Part shown: piece after piece, positions 6,288-11,633 of the stretch
Layout: each line of letters begins with the position of its first letter
How positions within the stretch are numbered: the stretch's first letter is position 1
NCBI GenBank assembly: GCA_934444485.1
Contig: CAKSCN010000077.1
Span: forward strand, 1-11,633
DNA from: an uncultured Eubacteriales bacterium
GTDB taxonomy: Bacteria > Bacillota > Clostridia > Oscillospirales > CAG-382
DNA length: 11,633 nt
Reading direction: 5' to 3'
Program-made: the position numbers and the translations under genes
The notes under the pieces: model-generated
Databases searched by the model: none
What the model saw: only the letters and a program-made list of their open reading frames with translations
What the model was told of the DNA's origin: nothing

Positions 6288-8780
6288 ATGAACAAGAAAA
6301 GACTTATCTGCGCATTCCTTGCGGCTGTGCTTTCCGTAAGCCTTGCCTCCTGCGGACCGAACACCGCTCCCAACGGGGACACTCCCGACGGTACAGTAAC
6401 TCCCGACAGCGAAAAAACAGACACGGTTGAGGAAAATTACGAGGAGATATTTGTCCGTGACGACGGTTTTGAGTTTTCGTCCGAAAAGGGTATCACGGAA
6501 TACGCTCCGACAGCGGAATACCAAGCCCCGGAGGTACCGGTTGAGTATGTGTCCGACGAATATCTTGCGTCTATCGACGAAAAGGCGGACACCATGCGTG
6601 AGAGCATACTTAACACCAAGGATGGCGCACTCCGTCCCGACGACGGCTGCTACGGTTTCTATGTGTCCGATAGCGGCGACGATTCAAACACGGGTCTTAC
6701 TCCCTCGTCGGCATGGAAAACTCTGAAGAACGTCAACAACTCCCCTCTTCTCAAGCCGGGAACGGTCGTTTACTTTGAAAGAGGCGGCGTTTGGAGAGGT
6801 CAGCTTGTCGCAAAGGACGGCGTTACCTACACTGCATACGGCGAGGGCAAAAAGCCGTGTCTCTACGGCTCTCCCGAAAACGGTGCGGATGCGTCGAAGT
6901 GGGTTCTCGATTATGAGGACAAGGTCACGGGAAAGAAAATCTGGAAATATTCAAACAAGATGATGGACTCCGGCACTCTCGTTTTCGACGACGGCGATGA
7001 GGGCTGTGCGTATAAGGAAGTCCCCAACTACATTGACGGAAAGTTCATGCTTCGCCGAAACATTTCGGTTGAGTTCGACTACAAAAAGGAGCTTGACAAC
7101 GACCTCGAAATGTTCCAGGCGGCGGACAGCTTTCTCGGCAGTGACGGAAAGCCTCAGGTCGGCAACGACACAAACGTCGGATACATATATCTGCGCTGCG
7201 ACAAAGGCAACCCCGGCGAGGTATTCAAGTCGATAGAATTTCTCCCGAGAAAGAACGGCTTCCAGATAGGCGGCGCAAAGGGCGTTACGATTGACAACTT
7301 CACGGTAAAGTACGTCGGCTCTCACGGCGTGGGTGCAGGCACGTGCGCTGACCTCACTGTGCAGAACTGCGAATTCGGATGGATAGGCGGCGGCATACAG
7401 ACCTACAATTTCCGTGGCGACACAACAGGCAGAGTCACCCGTTACGGCAACGCCATCGAGATATACGGCGGCTGCGACGGCTTCTATGTAAACAACAACT
7501 ACATTTATCAGATATACGATGCCGGTATTACGCATCAGGTCGGCGTTGACAACAGCGACAGAGTGTACATGATGAACGACGTGTACTACACAAACAACCT
7601 CGTCGAGTACTGCACCTACAACATCGAGTACTTCTTAAGCGGCGTACCCGAGGGCAACCCGAGTATGATGACGAACATCAACATGACTGACAACCTTCTT
7701 CGTTTTGCAGGCAACGGCTGGGGTGAGCAGAGACCCGACACAGGCTCTGCGGCTCACATCAAGAGCTGGTCGTCGTCCAATCCCTCAACGGATTTCGTTA
7801 TCTCCGACAACATCTTCGACAGAGGTTACCACAGACTTCTTCACATAGCATCGACTTATGAAGAGCATCTTCCGAAGATGGACGGCAACATCTACATTCA
7901 GTACTACAGCGCAAAGCTCGGTATGTTCGGACCGGGAAATCCGGAAGAGGTAGTCTTTGACGAGAACGTCGAGACCGCAATAAGAGAGGGCTATATCAAA
8001 GACGAAAACGCCGAGATATACTACGCAAAGCCTGTGGAGGGCGGTGCGGTAATAGCTCCTCTTCTCGGCTACGACGATTATCTCGACAGTCTCCCCTCTT
8101 ATTCCTATGTTTCCGAGGACGGAACTCTTATACCTTTCAGAGTCGTATATCCGTCGGGTTACAAAAAAGAAGACAAGCTTCCCATGGTTGTCGTTCTTCA
8201 CAGCGAATATCAGAACGGAAACGACAACCGTGAGCAGGCAAGACTCAACGCTGACATTGTTTATGCGGCATACTCTCTCTGGAGTCAGGGAAGCTCGAAG
8301 TGCATATTCCTCTTCCCGCAGTGCCGCGACGGCTACAAGTGGGTAAACACAAAGCTTGCCCCCTCCTATTCCATGGATGAAGTAGGCGAGAGCCGTCATC
8401 TCCGTGCGGTAGCAGAGCTTATACCGATTGTTGCGGAGCGTTTCGGTGCGGACTCCGAGAATGTATCTGCGGTCGGCGTCTCCGAGGGTGCAACGGCGGT
8501 ATGGGACATCACGATGAGACATCCGAATCTCTTCAAACGTGCAGCTGTTGTCTGCGGCGGTCTTGACTCAACCCATGCCGAGGCGGTAAAACCGCTTGAC
8601 GTTATCTACGCTTACCACGGCACAAACGACGTAAAGGTTCGCATAGGTGCGATTGAGGAAGAAATTGCGGCTCTCCAAGAGGCAGGCGTGAACGTTGTAT
8701 TCACTCCCCTTGAAGAGCAGATGCACGATTGCTGGAAGTACGTTCTGAACGGTGATCTTCTGAAGTCTCTCATTCAGTGA
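6288..8780 (+). CDS. Surface lipoprotein: beta-helix domain fused to a C-terminal alpha/beta-hydrolase (esterase)
   Basis: The 830-residue protein has a ribosome binding site, AAAGGA (6274-6279), 8 nt before the ATG. Residues 1-21 are a lipoprotein signal (Lys/Arg-rich start, hydrophobic core, L-A-S-C lipobox), with Cys22 the lipidated residue. An acidic Pro/Thr/Asp-rich linker (about 23-88) leads into the family's N-terminal helix (about 89-115). A full beta-helix unit follows (about 122-581) with E362, E391, D411, H416, E447 and H490 in the conserved motifs. From about residue 594 there is an alpha/beta-hydrolase of the CE1/PHB-depolymerase/prolyl-oligopeptidase type. It has nucleophile Ser732 in G-V-S-E-G, Asp781 in H-G-T-N-D and His813 in M-H-D-C-W, a complete triad. 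The usual His-Gly of the oxyanion region (HG-x(4)-G-(D/N)-D-N) reads His638-Ser639. The likely role is deacylation of a feruloylated or acetylated polysaccharide at the cell surface, coupled to whatever the beta-helix binds or cleaves. The substrate is unknown. Confidence 0.88.
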   Translation: MNKKRLICAFLAAVLSVSLASCGPNTAPNGDTPDGTVTPDSEKTDTVEENYEEIFVRDDGFEFSSEKGITEYAPTAEYQAPEVPVEYVSDEYLASIDEKADTMRESILNTKDGALRPDDGCYGFYVSDSGDDSNTGLTPSSAWKTLKNVNNSPLLKPGTVVYFERGGVWRGQLVAKDGVTYTAYGEGKKPCLYGSPENGADASKWVLDYEDKVTGKKIWKYSNKMMDSGTLVFDDGDEGCAYKEVPNYIDGKFMLRRNISVEFDYKKELDNDLEMFQAADSFLGSDGKPQVGNDTNVGYIYLRCDKGNPGEVFKSIEFLPRKNGFQIGGAKGVTIDNFTVKYVGSHGVGAGTCADLTVQNCEFGWIGGGIQTYNFRGDTTGRVTRYGNAIEIYGGCDGFYVNNNYIYQIYDAGITHQVGVDNSDRVYMMNDVYYTNNLVEYCTYNIEYFLSGVPEGNPSMMTNINMTDNLLRFAGNGWGEQRPDTGSAAHIKSWSSSNPSTDFVISDNIFDRGYHRLLHIASTYEEHLPKMDGNIYIQYYSAKLGMFGPGNPEEVVFDENVETAIREGYIKDENAEIYYAKPVEGGAVIAPLLGYDDYLDSLPSYSYVSEDGTLIPFRVVYPSGYKKEDKLPMVVVLHSEYQNGNDNREQARLNADIVYAAYSLWSQGSSKCIFLFPQCRDGYKWVNTKLAPSYSMDEVGESRHLRAVAELIPIVAERFGADSENVSAVGVSEGATAVWDITMRHPNLFKRAAVVCGGLDSTHAEAVKPLDVIYAYHGTNDVKVRIGAIEEEIAALQEAGVNVVFTPLEEQMHDCWKYVLNGDLLKSLIQ

Positions 8781-8784
8781 TAGC

Positions 8785-9858
8785 ATGACGGAAATCTCTG
8801 TCAGGGCGTCGGCGGACAGATACTGTAATTTGCTTGATGCGGTGAAGCTTGTATGTGCGCTCCTTGTTGCAGCGATACACGTTCCGCCGCTTTCAAGCGT
8901 AAATTGGATTCTCAACTTCGGAGTCGTAAACTTCGTTGCACGCATTGCCGTACCCTTTTTCTTCGTTTCGTCGGCGTACTTTGTGTTTCTGAAAGCATAC
9001 GACAGCAAGACCTGTGCAATTGACAAAAGAGCCGTACTTAAATACGTTCTTCGCATACTGCGGCTGTACGGAATATGGTCGGTTGTATATTTGCCGTTTG
9101 CGTATCGGAATGCGGCGGCAGACATGGACTTTCCGCATTTTATCCTGCACTATGCGTTAAAGTTTCTGTGCGGGGCAAGCTACGGTCATCTCTGGTATCT
9201 CGGTGCGGTTATTTACGCCTACCTCATTCTCCTTGCACTGCTTTCGCTCAGGATAAAACCGAGAACAATTGCCGTATTCTCGCTCACGCTCTATTGTCTC
9301 GGCGTTCTCACACAGAGCTGGTACGGACTTATTGAGCCGCTCACGCACTATCCGCAGGTACACTCGGCACTTCTGTTTCTGAAATCGGTCTTCGGGACTG
9401 CACGCAACGGACTGTGCGAAGGTCTCCTTTTTATCATGATAGGTATGTTCTTTGCGGTTCGACCGTTCAAACTGAGCGTCAAAAGAGCAGTGCTGTTTCT
9501 TGCTCTGTCGTTCTTTCTTTTGTGTGCGGAGGTATTTGCGCTCGCAAAGCTCGGTTGGATAAGAGAATACGATATGTACATCGGACTTATTCCGACGGTG
9601 TTCTTTATGTTTTACATTTCGGTCACGGTAAAGCTTCCGGACAGTCCGATATACAAAAAGATACGCACTCTGTCGTCGCTTATTTACTTCGTACACATGA
9701 TTCCGGCGGAGCTTCTCATAGCAGTACCGGCTCTGCGCAGTCTTCCGGGAGGAAGCCCCTCAAACTACATATTTGCCGTTGCGTCGGCGTGCGTGCTGTC
9801 GTTTCTCATCGTGAGACTGTCGGAGCGCTTTCCACGTCTTCGGTGCTTGTACAAATAA
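8785..9858 (+). CDS. Membrane acyltransferase, acyltransferase-3 (OafA/WecH-like) family
   Basis: This is a 357-residue, strongly hydrophobic protein with about ten predicted membrane segments. The family signature is at the N-terminus: L-L-D-A-V-K, the conserved His32 in A-A-I-H, and R53-I-A-V-P-F-F-F. H-L-W-Y-L-G-A-V-I-Y is in the middle. The usual S-G-Y of the second segment reads S-S-A-Y. Members move acyl groups, often acetyl or succinyl, across or at the membrane onto sugars of surface polysaccharides, peptidoglycan or small molecules. The ATG lies 4 nt after the lipoprotein stop with no recognisable ribosome binding site, so translation is probably coupled to the lipoprotein gene. That makes a linked job likely: one protein removes acyl groups, the other adds them. 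The acceptor is unknown, and simple operon hitch-hiking is possible. Confidence 0.85.
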   Translation: MTEISVRASADRYCNLLDAVKLVCALLVAAIHVPPLSSVNWILNFGVVNFVARIAVPFFFVSSAYFVFLKAYDSKTCAIDKRAVLKYVLRILRLYGIWSVVYLPFAYRNAAADMDFPHFILHYALKFLCGASYGHLWYLGAVIYAYLILLALLSLRIKPRTIAVFSLTLYCLGVLTQSWYGLIEPLTHYPQVHSALLFLKSVFGTARNGLCEGLLFIMIGMFFAVRPFKLSVKRAVLFLALSFFLLCAEVFALAKLGWIREYDMYIGLIPTVFFMFYISVTVKLPDSPIYKKIRTLSSLIYFVHMIPAELLIAVPALRSLPGGSPSNYIFAVASACVLSFLIVRLSERFPRLRCLYK

Positions 9859-9867
9859 ATAACGGAC

Positions 9868-9902
9868 AAAAAGACCTCCGGGATCACTGCGACCTCGGAG
9901 GT
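9868..9902 (-). terminator. Rho-independent terminator of the ATP synthase operon, possibly bidirectional
   Basis: ACCTCCG (9874-9880) and CGGAGGT (9896-9902) form a perfect 7 bp stem with a 15 nt loop. Read on the minus strand it is followed by TTTTT (complement of 9868-9872), a good terminator 16 nt after the subunit D stop. On the plus strand the following T-rich stretch (TTATCATTTTATT) is weaker but may also stop the acyltransferase transcript. Confidence 0.8.
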
Positions 9903-9917
9903 TATCATTTTATTCGG

Positions 9918-10544
9918 TTATTCCGCCGCCATCATTTCCTTGACCTTCATGAGTCTTGTGAGGTTGCCTCTTTCGTTGTCCTCGAGCTTCATGGTGATAT
10001 ACTTTATGGTCTCCTCCATTTCGGGGATCATTACGTGTTCGAGAGCATTTACACGTCTTCGTGTGCGTTCCATTTCGTCCGCAAGCATATCGCAGGTTTT
10101 CTCGACCGATGCAAGCTCATAAAGCTTCGGCATGAGGTCGTTCATCGCCATAACGGCACTGTCAAGCTTTTCCGATGTAAAAGCAAAGCCGTAGGTAATA
10201 CCCGTCCGTGCCTTGTACTCGGATATTTCGGGGACAATTACGCTCATGATATTCTGCGTGCCGCACTCGGGAGCTTTTCCTGACGCTGACACGAGAAGCG
10301 CTTCGGCAAGAGCCGACGAACCCATCTGCGCTTCTGCGAGCGACATTTTGCCCATTGCGTCCGACAGCAGCTTTTCTATTTCGATACGCAGTTCACGGTT
10401 GCGCTTGATATATATCATAAAGCGTCTTGCCATTTCATCCTGCTTATCCTTCAAGAGCTTATGACCTCGGACGGCTGTTTTGAGCCTTTTCTTGGTCTTT
10501 GTAAGCTCCATTCTGGTGGGGTTGACTCTTACAGCCACTGTCAC
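9918..10544 (-). CDS. atpD: V/A-type ATP synthase subunit D (central stalk)
   Basis: The 208-residue protein has the usual length of this subunit. Its N-terminus contains the family pattern N-P-T-R-M-E-L-T-K-T-K-K-R-L followed by G-H-K-L-L-K-D-K-Q-D-E-M. The rest is charged and helical, fitting the long antiparallel coiled coil of the rotor shaft that turns inside the A3B3 head. The start codon is GTG at 10544-10542, overlapping the subunit B stop by four bases (GTGA). A ribosome binding site, AAGGA, lies inside the end of subunit B about 6 nt upstream. The overlap implies coupled translation and balanced subunit amounts. B followed by D is the standard order of bacterial V-type (ntp) operons. 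Also known as ntpD. Confidence 0.95.
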   Translation of the reverse strand: MTVAVRVNPTRMELTKTKKRLKTAVRGHKLLKDKQDEMARRFMIYIKRNRELRIEIEKLLSDAMGKMSLAEAQMGSSALAEALLVSASGKAPECGTQNIMSVIVPEISEYKARTGITYGFAFTSEKLDSAVMAMNDLMPKLYELASVEKTCDMLADEMERTRRRVNALEHVMIPEMEETIKYITMKLEDNERGNLTRLMKVKEMMAAE

Positions 10545-11633
10545 TCACCGTCCTTTTTCATATACCTCTCGATATATTCGGGGTGAATACGCTTGAGTTC
10601 TGTCTCGGGAAGTATCTTGAGAAGCTCCCAGCCGATAGCGAGAGTATCTTCAATGCTTCTGTCGTTGTAATAGCCCTGCGAAACATACTTTTCCTCGAAC
10701 CTGGTCGAAAACTCGGCGTACTTTTTGTCCATATCCGACAGTGCCGACTCTCCGAGTACCACTGCAAGCTCCTTCGCCGTCTTTCCTCGTGCGTATGCCG
10801 AGAATATCTGGTTCATTGTGTCGGCGTGATCCTCACGTGTTTTTCCGGAGCCGATACCCTTATTTTTAAGTCTCGAAAGCGAGGGAAGAACGTCAATCGG
10901 AGGCGTGATACCCTTCATATAAAGCTCTCTCGAAAGAATAATCTGTCCCTCGGTGATATATCCCGTAAGGTCGGGAATCGGATGAGTCTTGTCGTCCTCG
11001 GGCATTGTGAGTATCGGTATCTGCGTAATCGAACCCTTGTTGCCTCTTATACGTCCCGCTCTCTCATAAAGGGACGCAAGGTCGGTATAGAGATATCCGG
11101 GATAACCTCTTCTTCCGGGGACTTCCTTTCTTGCGGCGGAAATCTCACGGAGAGCCTCGGCGTAGTTCGTGATATCCGTCATTATGACAAGCACGTGCAT
11201 TCCGAGGGTGTACGCAAGGTATTCCGCGCAGGTTATCGCCATACGGGGAGTTGAGATTCTCTCTACCGCCGGGTCGTTTGCAAGGTTCATGAACATGACG
11301 GAACGCTCTATAGCGCCGGTTTTCTTGAAGTCCTCGACGAAGAATTCCGCTTCTTCAAAGGTGATGCCTATGGCCGCAAAAACAACGGCAAACGGTTCTT
11401 TTGTGCCTCTTACCTTAGCCTGACGTGCAATCTGCGCCGCAAGCTCGGCATGGGGAAGTCCGGAGCCGGAGAATATCGGGAGCTTCTGACCTCTTACAAG
11501 CGTGTTAAGTCCGTCTATCGCCGAAACGCCCGTCTGGATAAACTCTGCCGGGTAGTCACGTGCGGCAGGGTTGAGCGGTGCGCCGTTTACGTTGAGCTTC
11601 GCTTCGGGGATAATCTCCGCACCGCCGTCGATA
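10541..11633 (-). CDS. atpB: V/A-type ATP synthase subunit B, 5' part outside the window
   Basis: The frame stays open to the window edge. The ATG at 11296 is internal, because conserved subunit B sequence continues upstream of it. About 363 of roughly 460 residues are visible. Recognisable segments are S-A-I-D-G-L-N-T-L-V-R-G-Q-K-L-P-I-F-S-G-S-G-L-P-H, the F-A-A-I-G-I-T block, and the T-D-I-T-N-Y-A-E-A-L-R-E-I-S region. G-R-R-G-Y-P-G-Y-L-Y-T-D-L-A and the S-L-S-R-L-K segment follow. The Walker A loop is replaced by S-G-S-G-L-P-H, as is normal for the regulatory, non-catalytic B subunit, which sets it apart from catalytic subunit A. It forms the alternating head ring with A. The ion used (H+ or Na+) cannot be told from this subunit. 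Also known as ntpB. Confidence 0.95.
   Translation of the reverse strand, partial: IDGGAEIIPEAKLNVNGAPLNPAARDYPAEFIQTGVSAIDGLNTLVRGQKLPIFSGSGLPHAELAAQIARQAKVRGTKEPFAVVFAAIGITFEEAEFFVEDFKKTGAIERSVMFMNLANDPAVERISTPRMAITCAEYLAYTLGMHVLVIMTDITNYAEALREISAARKEVPGRRGYPGYLYTDLASLYERAGRIRGNKGSITQIPILTMPEDDKTHPIPDLTGYITEGQIILSRELYMKGITPPIDVLPSLSRLKNKGIGSGKTREDHADTMNQIFSAYARGKTAKELAVVLGESALSDMDKKYAEFSTRFEEKYVSQGYYNDRSIEDTLAIGWELLKILPETELKRIHPEYIERYMKKDGE

Larger units (their letters stand above)
1726..8030 (+). repeat. Tandem array of four paralogous beta-helix units
   Basis: Four beta-helix units follow one another in the same direction: three separate genes, and a fourth unit ending near base 8030 inside a larger fusion protein. 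They align from an N-terminal helix (motif A-x(3)-L-x(3)-D-x-K-x-(D/E)-x-(M/L)) to a closing hydrophobic strand of the type E-(V/I/F)-Y-(Y/F). DNA identity is limited to short stretches over conserved motifs, such as the bases around 2551 and 4042, so the duplications are old rather than recent. Confidence 0.88.

Noticed and set aside
1726..8780. One split or frameshifted gene instead of separate paralogues
   Set aside because: Each copy has its own start, ribosome binding site, complete domain and stop, and every copy covers the whole family length.
9414..10283. Open frame of 289 codons on the plus strand
   Set aside because: It crosses the acyltransferase gene, the terminator and the ATP synthase subunit D gene on the opposite strand, all better supported.
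11294..11296. Start of the subunit B gene at the ATG at 11296
   Set aside because: Upstream codons continue typical subunit B sequence, including the degenerate P-loop region, to the window edge.
1..11633. CRISPR arrays, tRNA or rRNA genes, insertion sequences
   Set aside because: No regularly spaced direct repeats, cloverleaf-like genes, rRNA motifs, transposase frames or flanking terminal repeats were seen on reading the sequence; no covariance search was possible.

Overview
The window looks like part of the chromosome of an anaerobic Gram-positive bacterium of the class Clostridia, plausibly an uncultured gut or rumen member of the Oscillospirales/Ruminococcaceae type. The evidence is AAAGGAGG-like ribosome binding sites, frequent ATA (Ile) and AGA (Arg) codons at mid GC, a lipoprotein signal ending in L-A-S-C, and a V/A-type ATP synthase operon. 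This assignment is inference; no rRNA or other marker gene is present.

Layout. (1) 1-1476, plus strand: the C-terminal three quarters of a GH127 beta-L-arabinofuranosidase with its zinc/cysteine active site intact, closed by a Rho-independent terminator at 1511-1540. (2) 1574-1725: an inverted repeat, an extended -10 promoter and a ribosome binding site that start a new transcription unit. (3) 1726-8780, plus strand: four consecutive paralogues of a right-handed parallel beta-helix protein. The first three are about 470-500 residues, have no signal peptide and are predicted cytoplasmic. The fourth is an 830-residue lipoprotein carrying the same beta-helix unit fused to a C-terminal alpha/beta-hydrolase (esterase) with a complete Ser-Asp-His triad. 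(4) 8785-9858, plus strand: a membrane-bound acyltransferase-3 family protein, starting 4 nt after the lipoprotein stop. (5) 9868-9902: a terminator in the convergent gap. (6) 9918-11633, minus strand: V-type ATP synthase subunits D and B (B truncated by the window edge), a housekeeping operon unrelated to the rest.

Working model (inference). The plus-strand genes form a carbohydrate-utilisation island. The surface lipoprotein would bind or cut an esterified, probably plant-derived, polysaccharide and remove its acyl groups. The three cytoplasmic paralogues and the cytoplasmic GH127 would then process the imported oligosaccharides. No transporter or regulator lies in the window, so these must be elsewhere, possibly upstream. 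The beta-helix family shares a dense set of invariant motifs: N-C-E-(I/F)-G-W-I-G-G, (V/I)-E-(I/L)-Y-G, Y-D-A-(G/A)-(V/I)-T-(H/Q)-Q, I-E-Y-F-L-S, G-W-G-x-Q-R and A-H-I-K-x-W. I cannot assign these to a named glycoside hydrolase or polysaccharide lyase family. This array, and above all its lipoprotein-esterase fusion, is the best candidate in the window for an undescribed system.
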